This document shows positions 24,651 to 37,474 of a DNA stretch of 64,000 nt, one piece after another. The notes under the pieces were generated by a model. That model was not told where the DNA came from. It ran no database searches and saw only the letters and a list, made by a program, of their open reading frames with translations. How positions within the stretch are numbered: position 1 is the first letter of the stretch; each line of letters starts with the position of its first letter. The translations under genes were made by a program, and so were the position numbers. Source of the DNA: Monarcha castaneiventris obscurior (lineage: Eukaryota > Chordata > Aves > Passeriformes > Monarchidae). The stretch is taken from positions 40,401,501 to 40,465,500 of the forward strand of contig JAMPIT010000575.1 in assembly GCA_026261815.1 (NCBI GenBank), given 5' to 3'.

Positions 24651-27600
24651 ATAAGCTATCAGACCCCAAAATGTTAAAAAGACGGGTGAAAGACTGACTC
24701 CCAAACTTCCTCTGCTTCCTGTTCGGAAAACGTGCTTTGAATTCAAAGATCCTGCTTTACCTCTCCAGTGAATACTGAACCATTCACAAAGAAAGCTCCA
24801 ACACTGAAAAGATGCTGTTTCAGAACACTCTCTATTCCCGGGCCAGAGCAATAAAATTTACTCCCAGTCATGAGACAAGTTAGAAAGAAAAGTCATTTGA
24901 GATCTGTGAAATCCTCAGCTGTATCTTTAAATAATTTGCAGCAGACAGGAGAAGGAGATGTGTCTTCCTCTGTTTTACAAAGGGACACTCACAAGCATGC
25001 ATGAGAAACTTTTGAACGTACCCAGGATGATGAAACCGCCCCTCCCAGATGGACATAAACTGTAGGAGCTGAAACTGGATTTCCAGAATCGCAGTCTAGA
25101 ATTGCCACCAGTGATTGCCTTTAAGTCTTTATTGTTGTTCTAATTATTACTGTTTAGGTTATATTCTCATGGTAGCTCTTGCAGACCATCTGTGTTACCT
25201 GCTAATAGCTAATCAACTCAAGACTGTAAAAAACCAAACTTTAGGATCTTCCTATCCTTACACCATTTTTTAAGCTATACAGACAGCCTGGGAGAGTTTT
25301 AGGTAAGGCAGCAGAGGAAAAGCCAATATCTGTTCCTACTCTTTTATGACTAACAGCATCACATTTACTGCCAGACCATCAGAGACTGGAGAAAATGAAA
25401 ATGCAGCATTTTTACTTCCTCTGTTATACCAAATACACTAAGTGGAATGATTTTGATATAATGTAGTAAAGAGATCTGATTGATGTAGGTTATAATTTTA
25501 AAACTTAGTTTTCTGCTTCTGAGTACACACATACTCACTAATTAACTTGAACAGCAGTTTATAAGACCAGTTTTGACTCTGTCCATTTAATGAACAAAAT
25601 CCAATCAACCACCCTGTTAGCGTAAATGGAAAATACATGTCTGCAAGAATGATAAATAACTGATTGCCGTAGTGATTAGCATAACAGGCCTTGTGGAAAG
25701 CTATTTGGCATTCAGCTCTCACTAGCACGATTTAAGGATTGATACAAGCCGTGGTGTGCTTTGCATTGGACGTGCAGCTGATATAAATAGGAAGACATCT
25801 TTCTAGATCTGGTGACTGACATTTCAATTTTAAACTTTTACATTTCTGTTTATAAGAAAATGAATCATAATTTTCAAACTGATGTGGGTGTTTTCACATA
25901 AAACATATGTTTAGTTCACTCCATTGAAAAAAAAACCACCACTTTAGTGGTCCCAGATGCTCCAAGCATTATTGCTGAGCTGAACTAACCTCAGGAAAGC
26001 TGTGCTGACTCACATTTAAGCAACCTGTTAACTTTGAATGCTGTGTCCTCTACTCTGGAAGTTTTTAGAGCCTCTATATTCTTCAGTTATCTGGGCTGTA
26101 GAGATATCCAGAAATTGAATACATCAGATGATCCCCTTCATTTAAAAAAAAAAATAGATGACATTTTGAATACACGAGGTAATTTGAAATGCTGCTAATA
26201 GATAACAGATATCTATATTTGAAAAATGAGCAATTCAGCTACTCTCTTTAGTTACTTATCTTTCATTCCAATTAGGATGGGCTTTAGTATATTGCTCCAT
26301 ATTGGTAACAGATTGTCCAAAATCCCCTTCAGATACAAAATAAATTTGGGAAGCTTTGCAGAGGATGCCATGCCTGTCACAGAACTGGCTTAATTGTGGG
26401 GAAAGGTCCTTCTGCACGGTCCTAAGTCAATAGAGCTGCATTGAGTGTTTCTTCTAATTTGCAAGTGGATAGGTTCACTTAAGTCAAAAAAAGCTGAGAT
26501 GCAAATAAATCATATTTAAATTCTGCAAGTTAATATGAAGAGCTTGAAGTAACTGATTAGGAAAAACAAGCAACTCATATTTTCAACTTACATTTTCAAC
26601 TTACCCCGTAAATTTAAAGGAAGCACACCTTCAAGACACAGTGAAATCCAGGAGGGAGGGAAATAACCTCTCAAGCTACTATAGATGCAGAAGGGATAAA
26701 AGAAAAAAGTTTGAACTCTTCCTTGAGCTGCTAAGGACAGGAACTGAGCTATCATTCCCAGGAAATGCACAATAAAAATGAAAATATTGCACTCACTGTT
26801 TTCAAAATCTTGGTTATCTCCACAGCAGCACCTAAATATACATGGAAAATATCAATTCACGGTATACAGAGATGAAACTGGGATCTCACTGATCATAAAT
26901 ATGGTGCAAATAAGAGTGAGAAATTAATGCAGGGAAGTATACAAAAAAAAGAAACTTTAAAATCTCCAGTCTTTCAAAGTACACAATTTTAAATCTTAGA
27001 AATTGCATTATACTAACTGGAAGGAAAAAAAGGGCCAGCAAAAGAGGAATTAAATTAAACATCTTTCTGGTGAATTTGAAATATCTCTTGGACATCCTTC
27101 CATTATTCAATACCCATGGAGGACACACCAGGTAACTGCAGGACCCTGTGTGCCAATTCTCCTGCCCTTCTCGCCTGTGCATCTCACTCTAAATTGTTTG
27201 TCATAGGAAGGAAAGCCCAATAAAAGTTTTGGTCTGTTCATGGCCTCTTTCATGCCTGAAAGATGAAGACAACTTCCCCCACCAGTAACTCTGAACTGAC
27301 TGAAGACAAAACCCAGACCCTCCTTCTGTCCCTCAACACCAGCACCAGCCTGAGCAGCTGCTGAGGAGCAGTGCTTCCATTTGCTGTATTGCTGCTGCAT
27401 AGCCTGACATGACCTGTTTTGGAAAGGAAAATGCCCACCCCACCCTTAAGCACACAGTGGAGGTGGGCTTCAAAGGCTTGTGAATATTGAGCCTATATTT
27501 GAAGAGTTCAATTTTCATAATTTCTAATACCTTGGAAGATTTTACTTTCATCACAACTCCGGAAAACAGCTTCAGATGTGTTGCTGGAGCAGTAGCTTGC

Positions 27601-30600
27601 CTGACTCTCCGCTCGGAATATCTCAGAATACCCCATATGCAGCACAAATACATTCTTGTTTTCATCATGATTACATGCAAAAGCATTACACTACTCTTCA
27701 CTTAGCCAGCATTCATAAAAGTGTCCAAAACAGTGAAAAACAGCCACTGAATTGGAAAAAAATACCCTCTCTATATATGTACAAAGGCATTCATTACAAC
27801 TGAAATGCTAGTATATTATAAAGAGCTGATTTAAAACAGAATTTAAAAACCCTCCAAAGCACAAAGCACTGTACTTTCCACTGAAAAAAGACCATCTCTC
27901 TTCAGACTTTACAAAAATATTCCATGTAGTTTTCTGAATCATTTGCCATGTTTCATTTCCAAAGCGAGGTTGCAGAATGGAGTCTAAATGTTTGTGACTT
28001 CCTTTGTTTTTAGTTTGTTTGAACCTATATCTTTTATGACACTCATTGATTGAAACATAAACTGAAATAATTTCTTTGCTGTGAAATGCACTAATAGTAT
28101 CTGCATGTCTCACACCTTCAGACTGGTGCTTCTCTCTGGCACTCAAGTTCAAACTGGGCATATTTGCTATGGTATTTTTCAGTAAGCTAGGCATATTGTA
28201 GCTGAAAGCAGTCCATTCAGTTTTCTAGTGTCGGTATTTCAGCCCAAGGTTTCCCCCCTTTTGCTCCAGGAGCAAAGCAGGAACTTAAAACTTCTTTTTC
28301 TGTGATGTAGTAGTGGTGTCTACAATTCACATTAGTTGTCATGCACACATGCAGGCTTGTGCACATCTCATGTACCTAAATAAATATCAGCTGAGACTGT
28401 CAAGATGGTCTTCTCTTAACACAGCATTGCTTAATGTGTGATATTACAGTGCCTAATTAAGCAAGAAGTGACTAGGTGACCTTTTCCAAGTGATTTTCCA
28501 TACATAACATGTGGCATGAAATGTGAAACTCTGGCACCTGAAGGAAAGCTATCAAAAAGGAAGACTGCTCTCTTTTATACTACCATTCTAGAGCACTGTG
28601 CAAATGACTAGGATCTCTAAGGCAAAAGCAAAATTGTAGCATGCGACATTTCATTTTCATAACATTTTCAATCCATGAAAGTATTTTTTAATGGTATAAT
28701 CCTCGTAAATTATTAATGATTTTGCTGAATGTGACAAAATTTATAAGGCAATATTCTCATCATCCTTTATAAGAATATCTATTATATTGTACTGCAGGTA
28801 TAGGGAGACAATTGTAGCAGAAAAATGAAATAGTCAAAAAGATACGTAAAATAAGATGTGATTTGTGTATCACTGCATTGTGTTATTAACTTGAAAAATA
28901 GTTCTACTTCAAAGGAAATGTCAGTGAGCTTTGTACAGTTTTCAAGTGAGGCTCAATTCAGAGCAATAATGAACCTATCTTAGGCAGAGATGATTTTTCA
29001 CACAGAAGAAAATTCTAAATTATCTGTCTTCTGCTTTCAGCATCTTTCACGTGGACCTTGTAAAGATCCTAAATATATATCCTTTAATTGGATGAAAAGG
29101 CTTCTGATGCATAGGTAATAGCAAACAGGATTCCAGCATATAAAATCAGTTCAAGAGGACATTTTCTGGTTTTATCTAAAATGGTGAAGTTCATTTCCAT
29201 TAAAAAAAAAAAAAATCCTTTTTTGGCTAATTATCCAAGCTCTGCTGCTTTGTTTATTGCTCAAAGGTTTAAGAAAGTGATGGGAATTACCAGTGATGAT
29301 GAGCAAAACAGTATACTGCTTAAGGCAGAAGCCTGGAAATTCACCACACATTGATTTATTTGCTGTTCGTTTTGTACCTTTCCACCTGTCCTTTGAATTC
29401 TGGTGGCACATGAAGAAGATACAGAGTATAGAAATTATATTAGTCTATAACTCCCACATGTGATTGCAAATTTGTGAAAAACTACAAGAAATACATGCTG
29501 GAATGTTCTTCACTGGTATAGCTCTCTATTTCTAAATGAGTATCATAGGAAGAAGAACTTAATTCTTCTCGAGTGAAGTGACCATGTCAGTGTTGGCCAA
29601 GTCAGACAAGCTGTTTCTTATAAGGAGATGAACTGTTATAGTAATATTCTCCACAGGAATAGACATAAGAGTAGAGGAACAGGGAAGGAAGTACTTTCAG
29701 GTTGCCACAGCAGGATGTAAAAATGCTCCTCAAGAGCTCTGTCATGAAAATGGTGATAAAAACCCAACTTATCTGTGAACTAGCCAAATAGTACTATAAT
29801 ATAACCTGTATAAAAGATAGCATTTTACCTTCAAAGACTCTAAGGCATTGGAATCACAATCTATTCTGAGGAATCCCAGAGACAGTATTGACTGAATTAA
29901 TAATGGTCTCCTTAAAAATAGACATCGTTTTCTCTGTATCACTTTTTCAGAAAAGGAAATATTTATTTGTAATGCAGATTGAGAATTTTCAGTTGAAAGT
30001 CTAATGTACATTTATTCATTGACACAGTTATTGCTGACTTGTTAATATCCACATCAGAACCTGATGTTCACTAAATCTTAAATGCCTTGAAATTAGTCCT
30101 TCCAGTCTCATGCTCTGTAATTTAGATGTACAGATATTTCTTCAATTTTTAATTCCGTAGCTGTATGCTTATTCAAATCTTTTATTTGATTTTTGCTGCC
30201 ATTACTTTTCAAGAATAAAAAATAATAGTTCAGTCTAGTACAGAGACAAGGGTTTTTCTCAAAAACATGGGTTTTTAAGACTTACCACATGTATTATAGT
30301 CCTCAAGAAAATCATTGGGAAAATGCAGCATTTTTAGACCAAGGCAGGGTGAGAATAGTGACTGAGCACTGTCTTGGGTTAGCAGTAGGAGCTCTGAGAG
30401 CCAACAACTCAATTAAAATCATAGTTTGCCCAGGGCGTGGAAAGAGAGCAGGGGACAATACATAAGACTAACAGATGAACTTTTCATTCAACTTAAAATC
30501 TTTACAAATTGTGAAAGAACATCAGGATTCTTCTATTCTTTCACATCAGCACCATCATTAAAGTGGAAACGAAGCTTGTTCTGTTGCAGTTTTAATACCA

Positions 30601-33600
30601 CCAGCAGGTTGCTAAGACCTTTGTGGTCAGTGTTCTTCCAAGATGTGGCTCTCATTATGTGGTAAATTCCTTCCTATGTAATTAAACACTGCCTTGAGAT
30701 GACTTCTACTCTTCTCTCTGGATTTGGTACCAGGGAATATAGAATCATGAGATTCTTCCTCAGAAAGTTGGATCCTGCCATTTGTCTTGATATGTATGGA
30801 CACCCTCCAGAAATTTATTTTATTGATTTTCCCTCCCTTCAAACACACACTCTGATTCTTCTGTTTCTACCCCTTATTTTTGAATCTTCTCATCTTTGTA
30901 AAGTTAAAAATTCAAATCATGAGATCTACATTTTGCATGGACTTTTTCCCTTCTGATGATCGAGCCAGAATATGCTGGCATTTGCTTAAAAAGCCCCTCT
31001 GCATGAAGTGTACTATCTCTCAGCTATTTTTACAAGGGAATTAAGCTATTGGTGCATGACTCTCAATTCTGATAGCTCAGATAGGAAGAATTAAGCCCTG
31101 GTGTTAGGCGAATAGTCAACAATCTATTAAATCAAGTATTTGCAATAGCAGGAACTGAAACTGATATCCCAGATAATCTAAGCATTTCAGCTCACAGTCA
31201 TTCTTGCTCCCTGGTAATTAGATCACTTCTTTTTGGCCTAATCAATTTCTGGTATAAACACTAGAACAGAAGAGCATGTCCTCAATAGTAACTTGTATCT
31301 GAAGAACGATGAGGTAAAAATTGGTAGTCTCCTCATTGGCATTGTAGTAAGTAAAATACTAGGGGCTTGAGACAAAATCTAATTTGTAATATTAGATAAA
31401 ACAGGCAAGAACATAGAAATATTCAGCAAGTGGAACATGGAGTTAAACAAAATCAGTTTAGGAGTAAGATATGCATTTCTAACTGCAAGAATAAACACCA
31501 GATCTATTGCTGTCTCATGGACTCTCTACTAGAGAGAAGAAGCTTGCTCAAAAGCCTACCAGTAGGTACTCAGGTACAGCCAGACATTAAAGTTTCTATG
31601 CAGAACATTCCTTCCTTCACAGAAAATTGAGGTTGAGTGGCCAGAGTATTCTTATCTGATGTGATAACCCATAATCTGTGGAAACCAAGAAGAGCTGCAA
31701 CCCACTATTTCCATGTGCAGAGCTCTGAGGTGAAATAGAAAGCCAGCAGGTCTCACCACAGACCTGCCTCATCAGCACAAGCTGTACTGCACGAGGCAGA
31801 GCTTTTGAAAATAACAGCTTTAACTCTTTCAGCATTTAAGAATGATTTTAAATGTTTTCCAATAAAATTTTACCTTGTAAACAGTACAAGTGTTCCAGTT
31901 TTTAGAAGCACTATATGCTAATTATGTGAAGGCATTTCTCAGAATACTAAAGCACACAGTATGTCCAAGATTCACTATTTAAGGGATGAAAAAGAGAATT
32001 CTCCCTAATTAAAACAACAAGAGAATAACAAAAACTTTATCACAGAACAGAAAGTAGGAGAAAAAAAGCCAGCATTTTACCCTTCACAAAGATTTGCTTA
32101 AGTACTTCAAGCCATTTCAGTGCTAACAGGTCTCATTTCCCTGACATAATTAGCAAAGGAAACAACAATTACCTGCAGGTTCATTAAATAAATGAGCACT
32201 GTAGCTCATTGTGAAGTTAATGATCAGTAGTGCAGATGATTGTTACGGACATGGTTACTACAGTTGATATTCAGCAGTCTCTTTACTAAAGAGACTATTA
32301 CTCTGCTCTTAAATTTTGGCATTCAAGCACGTTTCCTGCTTCTTTTTATAACTGAAAATTATTCTAACTGGGACTGAGTTTTGAAGCCTAATTAAGAAAA
32401 AGATTTTTCAGAGTGAAATAAATTAACTGTCTTATATCTGTTTCTATAAAACAGCTTTTGCTTATATTCATGTCATGTAACTCAGACCCACCAGCACCAT
32501 AATGCTGGAACTTATTGTTGTGAAATTCCCAATTTAATATCACTTAAGGACCCATCAGAATATTAGCTTTCTTTGCCAGGAGGTAGCCTCTCATGCAGCA
32601 ATTTCCATTCTAAGCTGCCAGGGAATCTCTGCCTCATCCTGGTTTCCAGCTTTGTGATGTTCCACCTGGACTGCCACAAAGCAATACACAAAGCCATGAA
32701 ATCCTCAACCTTTCAAGGAACACATCTGAACTCTTCTTACACTTCTATACAAGGTTTCCCCAGAATCTCAGGTTCACTTTAATGCTTTTGCTCTTTATCT
32801 TCAAGATGATTGATCACCCAGGTCCACTGTGTGCATAAATATATATTTGTATTAAAAAAGTAATCCAACACATCCGAGGAAAAATAGAGGTGAACAGCTC
32901 TATTTCTCAGAAGAAAAAAAAAAAACCAAATCAAACATTTCTACCATAAAAGCAGAGCTCATTGCTCATAACAGATATCCTCTGAGAATTTCCTGAGACA
33001 GGGACTGCATTTCTACAAGAACTAGAGTGCGGGTGGCTTCATCATCTCTCTTCTGATTTCACATTTGTTAACTGTTTCCACAAGAATAATCTCAGGGCAG
33101 CTTGGCATATACTAACTTTTATCACATATACCCCCTTCAATCACTCTAAGGTATCATCATGCCACATTTTTCTTAATGTTCTATTCCAAAGGAATCTGAC
33201 ATATTGATGTATAATAACTTCTGCCCTGAATTTTATGGCATAGTAGTACTGCCCTTTCAGCAGTCCTTCAGCTATCCAAGAAACATTCCCCAAGAAGTTC
33301 CATTTATAAGGGGTTTTTTAAGCATTTTGCAGCTCCCACCTATGTTATAAATGTTATTTAATATTAAAAATTAATTAGTGGCAGTTACTGCATTAAATCA
33401 TGAAGCTGTGATAATTTTTTTGCCCTCCAGTCAGAATTTACCAGGATTTTGTAACAGTAACATAAATGTGCTCCCCATTGCATTGGCCACGTTAAATAGG
33501 ATTCAACAGAAGAGGGACTTTGTCTTGCCCTTCCTGGAGACAGAAAGCCCAACAACACTCAGCTGACCAACAGTCTGGGAGTCAAAGGAAACCTCTCCCC

Positions 33601-36600
33601 TAAAATGACCCGTTTCTCAATCATTTATCTTTGTTCACAAGTGCCAAAGAGTAATCAAACCCAAGGTTTAATTTTACACGGCCTTAGTGTGAACAGTAGG
33701 GTAAGATTCACTATATGTCCAAAAAGCTTGGAAGTCAAATGGGAGTTCACAGTCCCAATTACCATGCTTCAAAAGATGGAAGTATTTTCTTTTAGACCTG
33801 GCCTACAGGTACTGTAAATACCATTTTCATGTAAATTAATAGAAAGTGATGAAAGAGAATAAAGGCTAGTGTATCAGTGTAATATCAGCAGTTATCTCTA
33901 AGTGAATATAAGTTCAGGTATAAAGATCTGTTTAAAAATCAAACATAAATCACAAATAAACGAGAGAAAAATTAAATTGGCTTTCAGAAATTCTCTCGGT
34001 ATACTCAACTACAAAGTGGCAAGGCACCTCAATCCAAGTAAACAAATTACACTGCACAACAAAATAATAACATATAATTTTAAAACCTACTATTTATTCA
34101 CAGAAGCCCACTTGCTAGATTTATGTATGGGAATATTTCACAAACCCCAGACATTCAGGAAATATTAGTTACTCTATTTATTCCCATTACGGTTTAGGGT
34201 GATTCAGCTGGCAGTTTCTAAGGGAGCAGCATTCATTTATATAAAGTGTTATCAGAACTAGAATACCCCTCTGAGAGACATAAGTCTGCAAAAAAGTAAC
34301 ATTAGATCAAAATAAATGATCGAAATATGTATGTATTTATGTTTGTATGTGTTTACACAATCTCAGAGGTGAGCGATAGACAGCATTAGATCAAATGAGA
34401 TTAAACTGCTTGGGTTTTTTTTAATTACCAAATTTTCTCATCCGTTTCTTACAGAAAACGTATGAGACTAATCTCAAAGAGTTCTCGACCTTTTCTGTAA
34501 ATATCATTAATGCAAGCAGTTACTTGTTAGGCCACTGCTGGAATACAGATTCCTTTTTGTTAGAGAAAGCACTTCAAGTTTTGCAGACCAGGAGGTGATG
34601 ATGCTGCGGCACACACCTAAAAGGCAACCCAGGCTACCAGGAAAGCCAAGCTTTTGAAACATGATCTTGCCAATACGAGCAAGGGAGACTCAAACCTCCT
34701 ATGTGTCTCACTGTTGTTAGGCAGAAAAAACGTTATGCCTCAAGTCAGAAAAAAAGCTTTAAAGTATGTTCAGACAATGCCCTTTCCTTTCCCTCCCTAG
34801 TATCTTGGAAGTCTTGAAATAAATTAAAGTATTTGAAATGTCTCCTTCGGATTTTTACATCTTTTCCTGGGACCTGGCATCCCAACAGGCAGTGAGGATT
34901 ACCCATGGAAGTAGCTCCTATAAGCACTTGTTCTGATGAGTAAACTAAGTAAAAACATGAATCCTAAAGGCTAAATCATTGCAGAGGAAAATTCGGCTCT
35001 TGAAAAACTGGCTGCCAGCATCTGCCAGGAAAAACAAGAGCCCAGACAAATCATGTAGATAAACTAAGCCCAGCAGGATAAGTGTTATGACTGGGCTATT
35101 CTGCAGTGCACTGGTGTCTTCTAGTCATTTTATTTCAGGGAAAAGTTGTCAAAAGCGAAGATGACAGCCATTGCTCTTCTCCCACAGTGTATAGCATATA
35201 AAAATCCTGAAGCTGATACAAAGCAGCCTAAAGAACCCATTTGTCCTCTAAATCCCTCTGTCCTTTCCTAAGCTCCAGAATGAGCTGTTTTGCAGCAGGC
35301 CCAAGACAATCTAGCAGCTAAATGGTGCCAATATACCCAAAGGTAAGCTGTGTTCTTAGAAACATTTCCCTCAGCTGATTTGCACAGAGCTGAAAGGATT
35401 CTTTTAGACTGAAGGCCAAATCTCAAGATCTTTTCTCACAGGTTCTCTGTTTCCGCTAACGTTACATTGGAATTCTGTACAGGTTTCCTGGGGCAAGAGT
35501 TTGCGTAACAATGGAAGATATGTAGCATATAAAAAATACTCTATTATTTGTCTTTCAGGAAAAATGTAAGGATGGAAGTTTTGGGATCCAACACTCACTT
35601 GCAAGAACTCTTCAACAACGATCTCCTGTCAGAACCAGTCTCATTCTACTCATTTGGGACTTAATTTTTTTTTTTTCATAAAAATAAATGGCTGTTTGTA
35701 AAGTCTTTTCCACAGACTTCAGTGCAATTAGTAATTGTTCCTCTTCAGGTTCAAAGGACATAAAAGACTACAGAAAAAAAGCCCTGCACATCTGTCAGAG
35801 CACAGTGCTATGGAATTGACAGAAGGAAAAATTATTTCAGTATCCCTACACTGTGCTTTGCTTGCACTGTGCAGAATGCTCCATCAATTTTAGAAAATTC
35901 TTTCAATTTCAGTGAAAGATAGGAATGCCATAGTTAGTCCCCAGCTGATGTATTGGAAATGGGTTTCCTTTAGTTTTATAAATCCTGCCAGGAATTTTAA
36001 GACCTCTGCCTTCACATATAAGACATGAGGAGGAGCATTATGCAGGCACCTTTATATTTATAGTTTATTTTGAGATATTTCCATGCAGTACATTGGAGTG
36101 AGGAAAGCAACACAAAAAAAACCTTCTCTAAAAGTCACAAAAAGCACAATATGGAAAATAATCCATGTGTGCATAAACATATCAAGTTTCAGGATAAGGA
36201 AAAAAAAGAATTTCATGTAGTCTGGTATGTGCAAACCATATCAACCTGAAGCAATTTTCCTGACATTGCAGCAAAATTTACACTGCTTTGTACAATACCA
36301 CGCCATTACTCATTAAATGGCAGCATTAAATTAACAGCTTGAAGCATCATGGGACCTTTGCATGCACATGGAATTACTGAATTAGCAACAGCAGAATAAA
36401 AGACTTGAATTGTCTTCTTTTAAATCGAGCTACCTCCTTGCCTTTTATGAGTGTGATTAATGGAAGGCGCAGCAGTGCACAGAAGCTTTGCTTGTATTGC
36501 CTTCCTTGCTTCATTAGGAAATCCTCTATGGGCAAGACAGGTTTTATTATCACTGACAAGGAACGTGATAGCACAGAGATTGCCAGATAAATTCTAGAGG
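24651..36600. other. Intergenic, no gene seen
   Basis: About 12 kb of AT-rich sequence without a recognisable exon, RNA gene or repeat family. There is a short tandem copy of ATTTTCAACTTA (about 26579-26604) and a 9-bp hairpin AGTCTCTTT/AAAGAGACT (32277-32297). Open frames of 60-128 codons occur on both strands and look random. Conserved non-coding elements may be present but cannot be detected without comparison. Confidence 0.5.
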
Positions 36601-36619
36601 CACAGAAGATGCTGTATAC

Positions 36620-37474
36620 CTGAAATGCACCATCAAGAGAGCTGGGAGGGGTTGCCCATCAGGCACCTGCCCCACCACATCACAGATGTTGTCTATAAGT
36701 TAAGGCTGTCCATGGCCTTCTTGTGGAGCAGTGGAAAAGAGCTGCACTTTATTGTATTCTGTCAGTCATCTCTGTTACTGAAACTTCTAGGAACACCGTG
36801 ACAGGGCCACAGATCCAACGACAGGATCTGGTTTTGGGTGCTTTACGTACCCTGGGCAAGATGAGATTGAGGGAAAGGCATGAACACAAGGAGAGTCGCA
36901 AAGACTCGAGCACAATGAAAAGCCAATGGAATTGGTCTGTGCTGGGATAGTTCATTTTCTGCATTTTAGCTGGTATGAGGCCGCATTTTGGATTTGTGCT
37001 GAACACGGTGTTGATAACACAGGGATGATTTTGTCACTTCTGAGCAAGGCTTACAGAGAGTCAAGGCCTTTTCTGTTCCTTGTCCCATCCCCAATGAGGA
37101 GGCTGAGGGGACACAACTGAGCCGGCTGGCCCCAACCATAGCACTGTGCTTGGCATATAAAACTGGGGGAAGGAGAAGGAAGGAAGCAAGGGGCATTCAG
37201 AGTGATGGCATTTCTCTTCTAAAGCCACAGTTATGCCTGATGGAGCCCTGCTGTCCTGGAGATGGCCAAACACCCACTGGCCCATGGGAAATGGTGAATG
37301 AATTCCTTGTTTGTCTTTGTTTGCAGGCACAGCTTTATATTTACCTATTAAACTGTCTTTACCTCAACCTACAAGGTCTTCACTTTTGTTCTTCCAATTC
37401 TCTCCCACATCCCTCTGGGGGACAGTGAGCAAGCAGCATGGGGCTGAGCTGCCAACTGGAGTTAAACCACACCA
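36620..37474 (+). mobile_element. Apparent solo LTR of an avian endogenous retrovirus
   Basis: A roughly 850-bp block matches a long-known type of avian LTR. Landmarks in order are CTGCACTTTATTGTATTCTG, GGTGCTTTACGTACCCTGGG, GATTGAGGGAAAGGCATGAA, GTGCTGAACACGGTGTTGAT, a TATA box TATAAAA at 37156-37162, TGATGGAGCCCTGCTGTCCT, GGTGAATGAATTCCTTGTTT, a polyadenylation signal ATTAAA at 37347-37352 and a 3' end GAGTTAAACCACACCA. No gag, pol or env and no second LTR flank it, so it appears to be a solo LTR left by recombination. The 3' end is fairly firm and the 5' end approximate. The retrovirus class (ERVL-like or ERVK-like) is not certain. Open frames in it are spurious. Confidence 0.85.
37156..37162 (+). 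promoter_or_regulatory. TATA box of the LTR
   Basis: TATAAAA lies about 190 bases upstream of the LTR poly(A) signal, the usual U3/R arrangement. It could drive transcription rightward into intergenic DNA if the LTR is active. Confidence 0.6.
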
